This document shows positions 1 through 9,603 of a stretch of DNA of 64,000 nucleotides, piece by piece. Under the pieces are notes generated by a model. It had not been told where the DNA came from and did no database searches. It was given only the letters and a program-made list of their open reading frames with translations. A program made the position numbers and the translations under genes. Origin of the DNA: Trematomus loennbergii (lineage: Eukaryota; Chordata; Actinopteri; Perciformes; Nototheniidae); NCBI GenBank assembly GCA_012861695.1, contig JAAOOA010000117.1, forward strand, positions 594,001 through 658,000. The letters run 5' to 3'. Position 1 is the stretch's first letter. Every line of letters starts with the position of its first letter.

Positions 1-399
1 TTTACACGGATGTTTCTTATTATTAGGAGATTATGAGAAAAGAATAATTGATGCTTCCCATGTTTGAGCATTTTCTTTTGATGAATGAACTTATTTGCAT
101 TTAAAATGATTTTTAAGGAGGCCTGAAAGACCAAATGTGGAAATGAATAAGGAAGGAAACTGTGTCTTTCATAATAGAAGTCTATCTTTTAAAACTGCGT
201 ATGGGATATCCAGGGTTAGTTCACAAGGGGAGAACCGCCAAATCTGTCTCATACATGTCTTCTTCACCTGCAGACTTTACTTTAACATCAGAGCGTGGAA
301 TAAAAACTAACGACAGATGCATAGGGAGACCACAGTTTGAGAGATTTCCTTCAAATGTTTGAAGAAGTTAAAGTAAATTACGTCTGCCAACAACCTCCC
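1..399. other. AT-rich non-coding DNA, nothing recognised
   Basis: No exon, repeat terminus or RNA gene was recognised. Since trappc12 ends at 3459 on the plus strand, this stretch is probably trappc12 intron or, less likely, the downstream flank of the minus-strand reading frame at 400-951. Confidence 0.4.
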
Positions 400-951
400 T
401 TAAAGTAACAAAATGTGAATCTGCTGTGGTGCTGGACGGCCGTCAGGATGCTCGTACTGATCACACTGCTGGACTAGTTGTGGCGATGAGGTAGTGTACA
501 AAAATGAAATAAAACCCCCTATGAGTCTGAGATAATCACAGGCCTTGATCTTTGCTACAGTATCTTGTGTCTTTACTCTGAGGAAGGAGGCATCAGTGAC
601 GACGTCTACACGCAGCCAAATCTGACAGGGAATTCCCAAATGATGGAGAATTTCAGGTAATTTAGGGACTGCAAAGCCAGCATTGAGCTGCATGTAGACG
701 CACACAGAGTGCATGATGGGATCCCAGACTCTCAGCAGATGTCCTGGTCATCATTCTGCAGAACCAGGCTGACGCAGAGGCTTTAGGGTCGGAGGAGAGA
801 AGGCCAATGTCCCAGCGGCAGCAGGAAAGAGGGCACCTATGTCCAAAAGTCCCTCCTCAGGTCTGAAGGGTCGGGGTCTGCTGATGGAGCTGCTTTTAAA
901 CAAGACGTTCCTCCAGTCCTGGGTTTCAGCTGCTTGCTCTGGAGAGGCCAT
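400..951 (-). CDS. unrecognised, apparently broken minus-strand reading frame
   Basis: I do not recognise this protein. Reading leftward, an ATG at 951-949 follows directly after a good splice acceptor (pyrimidine-rich then TAG at about 952) and opens about 67 codons beginning MASPEQAAETQDWRNVLF. Two consecutive TGA codons (753-748) then interrupt it, and the same frame continues from 747 to about 400. The second part has protein-like composition (VWDPIMHSVCVYM, then LPEILHHLGIPCQIWL, then RVDVVTDASFLRVKTQDTV). Its end resembles the first two strands of a ubiquitin-like fold, but that is only an impression. In another frame across the stops the residues LVLQNDDQDI appear, so two compensating small indels could explain the break. 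A CpG-rich region with a splice donor at 2237 could be its first, non-coding exon. It could instead be a decayed gene or chance. Confidence 0.3.
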
Positions 952-953
952 CC

Positions 954-1857
954 TAGAATAGAAATCCACACAGAACGTCCTGATTATTTTGTATTAAACA
1001 TTTGGGATTAACTTGTAAATTGGATCTCTTCTTAAGTGGAGCAGCTGGAAGGGATGATCTAAAATCTACTTTTCTCAATTATCTGAATAATTTATGTCAG
1101 AAAATGTGAAAAAACACAAGATGCTTATGATTATCAGAAAGTGTTTATGTAAAAAGGGTATCTTTTATACTTCAAAAGGAAATCTCATGTTTGTATGTTT
1201 TTGTACAATTTCTGTGAATTGCTATTTTTGTATTTTGATTGTCATTTGATGCAAAACACTTGAGTAAATGTCATTGTGATGAAACACCATTTTCACTCTT
1301 GTGATAATTCTCCCCATCTGAAAGGAAAGGGGCGTAACATCAGAGGGCTTAAAGTCCAAGACAATATCTTCATGTCTTGTTTCATCAAACTAACAGTACA
1401 AAAACAAATACATGTAAACACAGAAACCAATATAGATACACATTAAAGAAACTAAAATTATGGATTATTATTATTATAAAAAACACTATTGTAAAGTGAA
1501 TATTGCTGGCATTTACTTTTCTATTTAATTTACTTAACTGACCAATTTGTGTTTCTCTTTCTGCCCTTCCATTTGTACAGCCTGCATTACATACTGTATA
1601 TGTATTACTCAATTGTGTGTGTTTTGAGTAGTCCAGTAAATTAGAAGTTTTATTTGTATTCCATTTCCAAAAACTTGTCACAATGGTTATTCTGTTTTAC
1701 ACATGTTTAAACAGATACAGAAAGATGCATTATATTAATTGCAAAGGAATGTGAAGAACAGTTACAGGAAATAATTACAGTAACATAAAATGCACACTTT
1801 GCATATACCTATCAATCATTTTCTACATAGTTACAACAAATCATTAAATATTTGATT
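954..1857. other. AT-rich non-coding DNA
   Basis: No coding exon or repeat boundary is recognised. If the 400-951 frame is a gene, this is its first intron. Confidence 0.4.
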
Positions 1858-2056
1858 TGGAGGCGTGTGGCGCAGTGGAGTAGTCCGTTGGTGTTCGAAT
1901 CAGGGGGGCACAGATTCAAACCCACTGCAGTCAGCATGTCGTTGTGTCCCTGAGACACTTCACCCCAAATTGCTCCTGTGGGGATTGCCCACAGTATTGA
2001 GTATGTAAGTCGCTTTGGATAAAAGCGTCTAACAAGTAACATGTAATGTAATGTAA
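1858..2056 (+). repeat. tRNA-derived SINE with L2-like 3' tail
   Basis: The head contains an A-box-like TGGCGCAGTGG and a B-box-like GGTGTTCGAATC, as in a pol III tRNA promoter. The tail contains TAAGTCGCTTTGGATAAAAG followed by AATGTAATGTAATG. The same tail ends the L2-like LINE fragment at 36782-37107, which is the usual relation between a SINE and the LINE that copies it. Confidence 0.75.
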
Positions 2057-2237
2057 TTTAAATGATTTTCAGAGCTAGTTTCCAAAAAATGTAGACATAA
2101 GGCTTATTTTATTTGTATGTCTTAAAATAACCCTATATTCAATGCATCCCTTGTGAAATACATTGCCACGTCCTTAAATGAGAACCACCTGCAGAAATGT
2201 TTGATTTAGAGCTGATTGAATGGTTCGCAGCACTGAC

Positions 2238-2530
2238 CTTGGTGTGATGATGCAGGTGTTTCAGCTGCAGCAGGTAAACAAAGCCTTTCTTCTTCTACGG
2301 TCACACATCCAGGTCTCCAGAACCGGACGTGTTACTGGGTCAAACTGCGTGGATAGAAGCCGTGCCAAGTGAGGGAATATTAAGAAAAGATTTCACGGTT
2401 AACAAAACGTCCATCAGGGCCTCTTTCCTCCCTCCTTTCACCCCGGAGAGGAGAAGCTCTCCTCGGCCGCGTCTCTGCAGACCCTCCGCTCTACGCCATG
2501 TTTGCTGCTCCACTACGAGACAACGGGAGT
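2238..2530 (-). promoter_or_regulatory. possible CpG-rich promoter / first non-coding exon
   Basis: This stretch is locally rich in GC and CpG compared with its AT-rich flanks, and has a good minus-strand splice donor (AAG then GTCAGT) at 2238/2237. An upstream in-frame TGA means that if this is spliced to the ATG at 951 the exon would be untranslated. It may instead be an unrelated CpG island within trappc12. Confidence 0.3.
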
Positions 2531-2943
2531 GAGCGGGGATTGGTCCGCAGACCTGTCAATCAAAAAGGAAAGCCCGCCCCGGATGTACTGCTTCATTTTC
2601 ATTCAGTTTTTTTTTTTTTACTTCTTTTTTTTTTTAATTCATTCATCTGTGTTTTTTCTAGTGTTTAAAGAAGAGTATAACACACGGGCTTTTTTCCTTT
2701 TTATATGAATACTGGTTTTAATTCTGCAGTTTTTTTTATAGGCTTGATTGTCTTCACTAGCTTCCATGTCATATATCCTTTATTTAATTAGGTAAAAGTC
2801 TCATTGCGATTCAAATCAAAAGCGCGACCTGGCGGAGAGGGCATCACGACCAATGTTACAACAAATGAACACAAAACAATACAGGCAGATGCAGCGGTTT
2901 TATAACACAAATGAATGCGTGTGAATGTCATGTGAACTAATTA
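2531..2943. other. T-rich non-coding DNA
   Basis: Contains poly-T runs near 2598-2637 and no recognisable exon. Confidence 0.4.
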
Positions 2944-3057
2944 TGCCACATCAAGGTGGAACGCTCTTCCCACAACTGTAAAGGAAAGTAAAACTATACT
3001 TACCTTCAAAACCTCTCTTAAAGAGCACCTTCGGGGAGAGCATTGCTGGCCCCGGTA
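2944..3057 (+). repeat. 5'-truncated LINE fragment, end of ORF2
   Basis: The plus strand translates to WNALPTTVKESKTILTFKTS and then LKEHLRGEHCWPR before a stop. This is the typical C-terminal tail of reverse-transcriptase LINE proteins in fish (W-N-x-LP then F-K-x-x-L-K-x-H-L). Only the extreme 3' end is left. Confidence 0.6.
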
Positions 3058-3216
3058 ATGGTACAAATCTCAACCTGTCGTACAATGGACAGCTTCCCCC
3101 CCCCATCTATGTATATACTCGCATTTTAGACTCTGTTACTAACTGTATATCTGTAGACTTGGTATGTACACTCTCCCGTCCTCACCCATTCCCTCCCTCC
3201 CCTCCCTTGTTCCCAG

Positions 3217-3459
3217 GCCAACAACAACGCAGCGGTGTGCCTGCTCTACCTGGGCTGTCTGAAGGAGTCCCTGGGCCAGCTGAAGGGCCTGGTGCAGCAG
3301 GACCCCGCCCTCTACCTCCACGAGAGCGTCCTCTTCAACCTGACCACTATGTACGAGCTGGAGTCGTCCCGCAGCACCCAGAAGAAGCAGGCTCTGCTGG
3401 AGGCCGTGGCCTGCAGGGAGGGGGACAGCTTCAACACGCAGTGCCTCAAGCTGGTGTGA
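3217..3459 (+). CDS. trappc12: TRAPPC12 last coding exon (trafficking protein particle complex subunit 12)
   Basis: TRAPPC12 is a tetratricopeptide-repeat subunit of TRAPPIII, acting in ER-to-Golgi transport and autophagy. The exon starts after a pyrimidine-rich acceptor ending CCCAG (3216) and is open for 81 codons to TGA at 3457-3459. It begins [20 protein letters not shown], then [18 protein letters not shown], and ends [14 protein letters not shown]. The match to the known vertebrate C-terminus is nearly residue for residue, so the call is firm. No earlier trappc12 exon is visible in the first 3.2 kb, so the upstream intron is longer than that. The gene converges with adi1, as it does in mammals. 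No indel is seen in this exon. Confidence 0.95.
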   Translation, partial: ANNNAAVCLLYLGCLKESLGQLKGLVQQDPALYLHESVLFNLTTMYELESSRSTQKKQALLEAVACREGDSFNTQCLKLV

Positions 3460-4214
3460 GAGGACACACACATCAGCATCACGTGTGACCGGAATACAGC
3501 AGCAGGAGTAGAATGTTTAGAGGGGTGGACATTTAGAGAAAGAAAGTGAGTGTTTCTGTCTTGATGTGGTTACCAAGTTATCACAAGGTCTTCCAGAACT
3601 GGTTTTTTTCTACAAAATAGTAGTGGAAAGCCCAAAGACATGTTTCTCTTCATGTCATGGCACTTCTCTCCTTTTGAAAGGTGACCCTGCCTGTAATGAT
3701 GCACACATTTCGTCACAGTAACAGAAACCCAGGTGGTGGAATGACATTCCGGAAAAAGAAATGACCCTACATTAGAAATCATGTGTGTGGAAGTAGTTTT
3801 ATTTTGCAGTTAAAGGAACAGCTTGACATTTAGAGAAATACGCTAGATGAGAATATCCATACCACCCGTGTGTGCACCCTTAATATTATGCTAACTGAAA
3901 AGTTCTGTGATAATGCAATTGCAATATAGAAACCTTTTTAAAGTTAGATCAACAGGAAGTTATTTATAGACAATGCATTCATTACATTTGAATGACAGTG
4001 ATAAGGAAATGCCAACCAGCTATTTGTTTTCCAGTGACAGCAATGTTAATATTTATTAAGCTAACCTTGTAATGTCACTCGAGAGAAAAAAAACACATTT
4101 TATAGGCTAGCCATTTTCCCCTCATTGCTTTCTTTGTGCTAATTTAAGCTAACAAGCTAAGCTAACAGGCTGCTAGCGTCATAGCTAGCATGTGGTATAG
4201 TTATTCTCCTCTGT
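3460..4214 (+). other. trappc12 3' UTR and dispersed repeat
   Basis: Sequence after the trappc12 stop is non-coding. From about 3812 to 4195 it resembles a common dispersed teleost repeat: it starts near AACAGCTTGACATTTAGAGA and ends in a cluster of TAGCTTAG/GCTAAC-type motifs also seen at 14745-14920 and 42510-42665. The true end of the 3' UTR is not clear; ATTAAA (4728) and AATAAA (4780) occur downstream. Confidence 0.45.
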
Positions 4215-4672
4215 ATTTCTCAAAATGTTAAAATGTTCCTCAACACTCTCCAGTAGGGCCTGGCTCATTTTGTGGCATCTTTGGCATATGCCGGAAGTAC
4301 TTGCCACGCCTGGCTCATTTTGTGGCATCTGCAGGCAGTGGCAAGTACTTCCGGCATCTGCCACAGAGGCCGCTACTCCGTGGTATCTGTGGCAAGTACT
4401 TCCGGCATATGCAACAGATGCCACCACTTGCCACAGATGCCACAACTTGCCACAGATGCCACAACATGCCACAACTTGCCACAGATGCCACAACTTGCCA
4501 CAGATGCCACAACTTGCCGAGGCATCTGCCGCTGCTTAACGGGAGTTGCCACAAGATGCCAGAGTAAGAGAGAAGAGAGAAGGTTTACGGTAGCTGCCAC
4601 TCGCCTTCCGTGGCAAATGCTGCTGTTTAAACCCGTATTTATCGTGTAAAATGTCGCTGTTTAGGCATGACT
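4215..4672 (+). repeat. left arm of inverted-repeat element
   Basis: This arm is the reverse complement of 8746-9000, ending internally at GGCATGAC (matching GTCATGCC at 8746). It is built from palindromic pieces, TGGCATATGCCGG, GGAAGTACTTGCCAC and GTGGCAAGTACTTCCGGCAT. It is longer than the right arm because of a small tandem array and a duplicated block starting at GCCTGGCTCATTTTGTGGCA. The pair probably are the terminal inverted repeats of a DNA transposon of unknown superfamily. Confidence 0.75.
4415..4525 (+). repeat. minisatellite, about 19-bp unit TTGCCACAGATGCCACAAC
   Basis: Around five near-perfect copies expand a motif that is present once or not at all in the partner arm at 8746-9000. 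The two halves of the unit are alternating TGCCAC strings, so open reading frames on both strands here are artefacts of the repeat. Confidence 0.8.
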
Positions 4673-4980
4673 TTATCGAACTGATCTGTACACAGGACTG
4701 ATGTGCGATCTCTATTTTTCAAAAAGATTAAACATTATAATTTCTATTAGATTTTACTTGGAGAACGTGGTTTGTTAAAATAAATAAACGTGCTATTTTT
4801 ATGATAATACTCAAGATATATTATAAGTGAATAAAGACAATTTATTGACATTAAGATCTATCATTGTTGACCAGAGGTGGGAAATAGGCTAACTAAGTAT
4901 ATATACTCAAGTACTGTACACTGTGGACCTCTGTGTCGCCTGTCAGCGCAGTTTACATGATGCCGTTTAAAATATAATAT
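4673..4980. mobile_element. interior of the inverted-repeat element, left part
   Basis: Non-coding. It contains CCAGAGGTGGGAAA and ACTCAAGTACTGTAC, common ends of hAT-derived fish repeats, and from about 4918 a segment (CTGTGGACCTCTGTGTCGCC) that is homologous, in reverse orientation, to part of the hAT-like element near 40430-40545. The Ty3/gypsy element interrupts it exactly at 4980. Confidence 0.5.
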
Positions 4981-5282
4981 TGTAACGTTCGACATAGGGA
5001 GTCGGAAACAGGCTTCAAGTTCTTAGTGTTTAATAACTCCTTTATTCACTGACGGTTATAGAATCCAGCTCAGGTTACAGGTTACAGGTTCGTCATTACT
5101 CTCTACTCCACTCCCTAACTCACACTCACAGCAGGGTCAACGTCACGACACCCCAGTCCTCCCCCCTCTGCTCCCCCAAACAGGCCCGCACACCGACCAG
5201 CATTACTGTGCAGCTCCGTGATTGGCAGAGAGACGGGGGACGCTTGAGTGACACACCCAGCACCCTATGCAGGGTCGCTACA
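4981..5282 (-). repeat. 3' LTR of the Ty3/gypsy element
   Basis: About 302 bp, differing from the other LTR by small indels such as a duplicated GGTTACA motif near 5072-5090. On the minus strand it is preceded by a purine-rich tract (AGTAGGGGGTAG, 5294-5283) that is a good polypurine tract. Confidence 0.92.
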
Positions 5283-5621
5283 CTACCCCCTACTACAAAG
5301 TTCCTCGCCCACGAGGGACACATAAAAAACTAGAATAAAAACCTGCAACTAAACACTAACCCACAGCAGCGAGAACATGTAACACATTTTTCTTTAGTTG
5401 AACTAGGAAGGTCTGGGTGGACTACCATCCCTTCCAGTGAGACCAGGGCGCATTCTTGCCCTCTACAGGAATCGAGGGGTCTCACTAACTACCACACAAA
5501 GTCTCTGAACCGACTCAGGGGTCGTGTCTGCCTTCTCGGCAGGGGGGCTGGGGTCAGGGGACAGGGGGTGCCGGTTCTGGTCCAGGCGGGAGAAAGGGGA
5601 AGAAAGTGGGGGGGAACTCAG

Positions 5622-6362
5622 TCACTGACGGGGGGCTGCTGCTCTGCTCCCCGGGGGACCTGGGTGGGGGTGTCGAGGAGGAGGCTGTGGACCCCGGAGT
5701 CCTTGGGCATGTGGAGAAGTGACTCCTCTATACGGGGCCAACCTGTCTCTGTGGAGCACCACTTTTCTCCCCTTGGGAGGCAGCCGCACCCTGTAGACAA
5801 CGGGAAACTGTTGCATCGGAGCATGGGAACGACCAGGGGGACCCTTACGAGCCATACAAGGGACACAGCGGCGACAGAAGTCTTCGACCTCCCTCCGGCA
5901 CTGCCCCCAGTAGCAGCCCTGGCGAAGGCGGCGGAGAGTCTTAGTGACGCCAAAGTGCCCAGAACCTGCCATTCCATGCATGGCCTTGAGTATAGCCTCT
6001 TGCAGACCCTTCGGGACCACCACCTGCCATCTCTTCTCCCCCGTTGCTGGCTCCTTCCACGCACGCTGTAGTACGCCCTGACACAGACGCAGAGCCTCAA
6101 ACTGAGACCACAGCCCCTTGGTTGCTTTGGAGAACACTGCCACTTCCTCCCTCGGTGGCCGCTGCTGCGCCTCGACCCACTGCAGTACAGGCTGTAGGTC
6201 TGCGTCCAGCTCTTGCTGTTGCTTCCACTCTGCCACGTCCACTGTCTGGAGCTCCCAGCAACTGACCTCTTCAACTTGTCGAGCTGCAGCACAGACGGTG
6301 ACCTCCTCCAGCAGCTCATTTACGGGTCTCTCTCTCACAGTAGTGGCATCCGCCGGCGGCAC
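5622..6362 (-). pseudogene. integrase remnant: zinc-binding domain joined to integrase C-terminus
   Basis: The minus-strand frame contains an HHCC-type zinc-binding region (MHGMAGSGHFGVTKTL, then GCYWGQCRREVEDFCRRCVP with C-x2-C) typical of the integrase N-terminal domain. It runs within a few residues into YRVRLPPKGRKVVLHRDRL, a segment seen near the end of Ty3/gypsy Pol proteins. The catalytic D,D35E core that should lie between them is missing, and no reverse transcriptase or RNase H lies between this and the protease. Function as an integrase is not possible from this copy. The frame is +1 relative to the protease frame. The start codon is unknown because Pol would be made as a polyprotein. 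Confidence 0.85.
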
Positions 6363-7056
6363 AAGGGCGGTGGTTTCCAGGTTCAGTTTTTAGGGTACTC
6401 ACGGGGTGTGTAGAGGGTCTCCCAGCAGGTTCAGCAGGGGTGTGGATACGGGCCATCGTTATCACTGGCCCCCCGTGGAAACTCACTGTGCCTGCTTGAA
6501 GATCCAGGTGGCAACCAGACGCCTTCAAAAAGTCCAAGCCCAGAATACACGGGTCCTGTACATCTGCTATCCACACCGGATGATGCACTTTAACTCCCCC
6601 CACCGACACAGTCAGCATGCCCTTTCCTTTCATAGGTGCCAGCTCTCCCGTGACTGTGCGTAGACGCACCGCTGTCGGTTCTACTTGAGTCCCACTGGGC
6701 AACACATCTGCTCTCACCAGGGTTACTGTCGAGCCTGTGTCCACCAGTGCAGTGCAGGGCACCCCTTCCACAGTGACAGAGACATAACAGGAATCCCCAC
6801 CACCAGCATGGCCCACCGCGACGACAGGCTCCAAGCCTGTGCTGTCATCTTCTTCAGGAAGGAGTAGAGCCTGGCTCCCCCGGCTGCGCTGTCGGGCTCC
6901 TTCCCGGATGTCTGTGTTGGTGGAAATAAGGCTGTGGTTTGGTTGGGGGGTTTTTGGGCCTGGCTCCGCATCTTCCCCTTTATGCGGGCCCCACGCCGTT
7001 TCCCTGGGCCCGGTGTGCCTTGGGGCAGTCTCTGGCCAAATGTCCTGGCTGACCAC
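6316..7056 (-). CDS. Ty3/gypsy aspartic protease region
   Basis: The minus-strand frame holds the retropepsin active-site motif CTALVDTGSTVTLVR and, about 75 residues later, the ILGLDFLK motif that closes the fold. The protein would mature Gag-Pol by cleavage. It overlaps the end of gag by about 77 bases in another frame (+1 relative to gag), as expected when Pol is expressed by frameshifting. Up to about residue 75 the frame is low-complexity linker. The first ATG is probably not a real start. Intact in this copy. Confidence 0.85.
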   Translation of the reverse strand: MVSQDIWPETAPRHTGPRETAWGPHKGEDAEPGPKTPQPNHSLISTNTDIREGARQRSRGSQALLLPEEDDSTGLEPVVAVGHAGGGDSCYVSVTVEGVPCTALVDTGSTVTLVRADVLPSGTQVEPTAVRLRTVTGELAPMKGKGMLTVSVGGVKVHHPVWIADVQDPCILGLDFLKASGCHLDLQAGTVSFHGGPVITMARIHTPAEPAGRPSTHPVSTLKTEPGNHRPCAAGGCHYCERETRK

Positions 7057-7942
7057 ACCCCCAGCAGACCCTGATACTTGGCCTGCGTGTTGGCTGCAGA
7101 GACACAGCCCTTATCAGTTCAGTCATTTCAGCAACCCATGCAGGCTTCTCCTCCTCTCTGCAGCTCCTCACCACTGGTGGTCCCGGCCCTTCGCTGCTCC
7201 TAGCAGCTACACTCCACACATTCTCTCTCTCCACAGCCATCTCCAATGCCGCCTGCAAGGACTGTGGATGCTGCAGCTGTACCTCGACCCTCAAGTCCGC
7301 AGGGAGGAGGGCCCTGATGAATTGATCCCGTGCCAGCTCACTCTGCACTCCGGGTGGCATGTGTGCATACGCCCGCCGTGCCAGGCTTTCCACGTCGTTA
7401 GCCAACGCCCGCAGCGTCTCTCCAGACTTCCTACAGCGGTTATTTACTTCATTCCGGAGCAGCTCTGGCGGGAAACACTGTCCAAACCGCCTCTTCAAAG
7501 CCCCCGCTAATGCTTCATAGCTGTGTCGGTCCTCAGGGCTAAGTAGTAGCAGGCATGAAAGAGCCTCGTCTGAGAGGCACAAAGCTAACTGTAGCGCTTT
7601 AGTCTCTATTGACCACCCCCCGGCATGTGCTAGCAGTTCAAATTGGGCTTGGAAAGCCTCCCAGTCTGACCTACCCGAGTATTTGGGTGTTTTCACGGAC
7701 GCGGTGACTGCTACTGGTTGCTGGGCACCGCCATTTTGGAGGGGAATGTCAGTGGCGCGAAACGCCGCTGAGGAAGGCGTCATCCCCGCGTCTCTAGCCA
7801 TCCTCACCGCCGACTCTCTCAGGCGCTCTATCGCCTCCCATGCACTCTTGAACTCCCTACACATCTCCTTCGACCACCCGCATGCTCCATCCTCCTCTCC
7901 GTCACTATTTTCTTGCTTTCCCATCCTGCCGAACTCATCCAT
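6980..7942 (-). CDS. Ty3/gypsy Gag with CCHC zinc knuckle
   Basis: A 320-codon open frame. The middle has retrotransposon-Gag character (KYSGRSDWEAFQAQFELLA, then LCLSDEALSCLLLLSPEDR, then ALKRRFGQ). The C-terminus has one zinc knuckle, CWGCGQPGHLARDC, which fits C-x2-C-x4-H-x4-C. Gag forms the particle that packages the element's RNA. No internal stop or indel is seen, in contrast to several host exons in this window, so this copy may supply Gag in trans, although that is inference. The chosen start is the first ATG after the primer-binding region. Confidence 0.88.
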   Translation of the reverse strand: MDEFGRMGKQENSDGEEDGACGWSKEMCREFKSAWEAIERLRESAVRMARDAGMTPSSAAFRATDIPLQNGGAQQPVAVTASVKTPKYSGRSDWEAFQAQFELLAHAGGWSIETKALQLALCLSDEALSCLLLLSPEDRHSYEALAGALKRRFGQCFPPELLRNEVNNRCRKSGETLRALANDVESLARRAYAHMPPGVQSELARDQFIRALLPADLRVEVQLQHPQSLQAALEMAVERENVWSVAARSSEGPGPPVVRSCREEEKPAWVAEMTELIRAVSLQPTRRPSIRVCWGCGQPGHLARDCPKAHRAQGNGVGPA

Positions 7943-8017
7943 CTCCGCTAGCTCACCGGCTAACTCTGTGACGCAGTTACGAGCTCCCGTCAGGATAGAC
8001 GTCCTTCGTTCGAAAAA

Positions 8018-8034
8018 GTCACTTCTGACACCAA
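8018..8034 (-). other. primer-binding site, tRNA-Leu-like
   Basis: Immediately inside the 5' LTR the minus strand reads TTGGTGTCAGAAGTGAC. After the spacer T, TGGTGTCAGAAGTG matches the complement of a tRNA-Leu 3' end (TGGTGTCAGGAGTG from general knowledge) with one mismatch. Confidence 0.6.
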
Positions 8035-8328
8035 TGTAACGTTCGACATAGGGAGTCGGAAACAGGCTTCAAGTTCTTAGTGTTTAATAACTCCTTTTCG
8101 CTACGGTTATAGAATCCAGCTCAGGTTACAGGTTCGTCATTACTCTCTACTCCACTCCCTAACTCACACTCACAGCAGGGTCAACGTCACGACACCCCAG
8201 CCCTCCCCCCTCTGCTCCCCCAACCACAGGCCCGCACACCGACCAGCATTACTGTGCAGCTCCGTGATTGGCAGAGAGACGGGGGACGCTTGAGTGACAC
8301 ACCCAGCACCCTATGCAGGGTCGCTACA
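8035..8328 (-). repeat. 5' LTR of the Ty3/gypsy element
   Basis: About 294 bp and nearly identical to 4981-5282. In minus orientation it begins TGTAGCGACCC and ends GAACGTTACA. Confidence 0.92.
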
Positions 8329-8745
8329 ATATAAAATAATAATATAGGGGGCGGTGTCGGCCGTCAGCGAACCGATCCGGCCTTTCTGCGCGACTGTCAC
8401 TCAAATGCGGGACATAGTCTTAATTTCGTGGTACTCGGGACAAATAATAAAGATGCTGTGTGTGCAGTGACAGTTCCGCACACAGCGGGACATCTGTTCA
8501 CCCTACACAAAACACACACACGGTGCTGCCCCTCACACACACACGCTTCAAATCAAGTTGCATAAATGCTTGAGCTATGTTTTTATTACAACTACTGTGA
8601 AATCTGCCTATTATGTTTTCGTAATTATTACAACAAATACATACTTGCAACTGAGGCAATGATTTTATATTTATTAGACTATTAAAAAAATGCATGCTTC
8701 AAATAATTGGGGTACCCCGCGTTCAACGCCCACTACACCACTGGT
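8329..8745. mobile_element. interior of the inverted-repeat element, right part
   Basis: Continues the element split by the LTR insertion. The part at about 8345-8380 (GGGGGCGGTGTCGGCCGTCA) matches, in reverse, the sequence near 40440-40485. No coding capacity is recognised. Confidence 0.5.
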
Positions 8746-9060
8746 CATGCCTAAACAGCGACATTTTACACGATAAATACGGGTTTAAATAGCAGCATTT
8801 GCCACGGAAGGCGAGTGGCAGCTACCGTAAACCTTCTCTTACTCTGGTATCTTGTGGCAACTCCCGTTCAGCAGCGGCAGATGCCTCGGCAAGTTGTGGC
8901 ATCTTTGGCATATGCCGGAAGTACTTGCCACAGATACCACAGAGTAGTGGCCTCTGTGGCAGATGCCGGAAGTACTTGCCACTGCCTGCAGATGCCACGA
9001 AATGCGCTTGCTGTCTCTCACATTTTATCAAAGATTTTCTGGACACTGAGGAATTATGAG
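8746..9060 (-). repeat. right arm of inverted-repeat element
   Basis: Reverse complement of 4318-4672 with a few substitutions, but lacking the 19-bp array. Homology with the left arm is clear from GTCATGCC (8746) to about 9000 (GGCAGTGGCAAGTACTT region in reverse); the last bases are weaker. Confidence 0.75.
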
Positions 9061-9603
9061 CATTAAGCGTTGTGAGATTGGAAGCGAGACCTCAGATGAA
9101 CATTGCACTACAGACCGGCAGTGGTTTTAAGAGAGCTGCAGACTCATAATGTGAGTCCTGACACGGGCATTATCCTGAGCTTCAGTATGCTTATAGACTA
9201 ATAAAGTACCACTGAGGTCCAAAGCTTCCTCCCCAGCAGACACCTGTACAGCTGGATTAACAGTCCAACACCACTCCATTTCAGCTGCCAGCTTTATTAA
9301 CTCAGAACATAGATAAGCCCTTCTGATTGCATCCCATCCTGTTCACTAAACTGTAAAATATTAAGAATCAAAATGTGTACATATCAAAAAATGTTTCCCT
9401 TCTTCTGTTATTATATAAAGATTGTCTTGTTAAATCTTTTATTGATTTGTCCTGATGGATCTTTAACTATCACTGTTTACATATTGTGTTGATCATATTT
9501 ATGTATATTCAATTGTGTTTTATCTGAAATAAAAAACATTTTAAAATCAACTTGTCTGGTCAGATCATAAAGAAACAAAGCACATGTTGAAAATAGCAGC
9601 AGC
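9061..9603. other. intergenic, with opposed poly(A) signals
   Basis: No gene seen. AATAAA lies on the plus strand at 9528-9533 and on the minus strand at 9609-9604, about 70 bp apart. The minus-strand signal suits adi1. The plus-strand signal could end a long trappc12 3' UTR, which would then include the transposons at 4.2-9.06 kb; this is uncertain. Confidence 0.4.

Larger units (their letters stand above)
4981..8328 (-). mobile_element. internally deleted Ty3/gypsy LTR retrotransposon
   Basis: Two near-identical LTRs (4981-5282 and 8035-8328) begin TGTAACGTTCGACATAGGGA and end GGTCGCTACA on the plus strand, with TG...CA ends. The flanks show ATAT on both sides, compatible with a 4-bp target duplication. 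Internal genes read on the minus strand in the order gag, protease, integrase remnant, so the 5' LTR is 8035-8328. Reverse transcriptase, RNase H and the integrase catalytic core are absent; the internal region is only about 2.75 kb. The element is therefore non-autonomous. It inserted into an older inverted-repeat element. LTR similarity suggests a fairly recent insertion. Confidence 0.93.

Noticed and set aside
748..753. TGA TGA read as selenocysteine codons
   Set aside because: Two adjacent TGA codons, no recognised selenoprotein and no insertion element seen; indels or decay are simpler.
1861..1935. tRNA gene
   Set aside because: A and B boxes are present but the sequence does not fold as a full cloverleaf by eye and continues into an L2-like tail, so it is a SINE head.
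3139..3471. Antisense open frame over the trappc12 exon
   Set aside because: It is the complement of a conserved exon and has low-complexity composition; the plus-strand frame matches a known protein.
5618..6319. Second minus-strand frame overlapping the integrase remnant
   Set aside because: Arginine- and serine-rich shadow of the frame that carries the zinc-binding motif.
6839..7510. Plus-strand frame of 223 codons
   Set aside because: Complement of the gag region; no domain and proline/serine/leucine-rich composition typical of a shadow frame.
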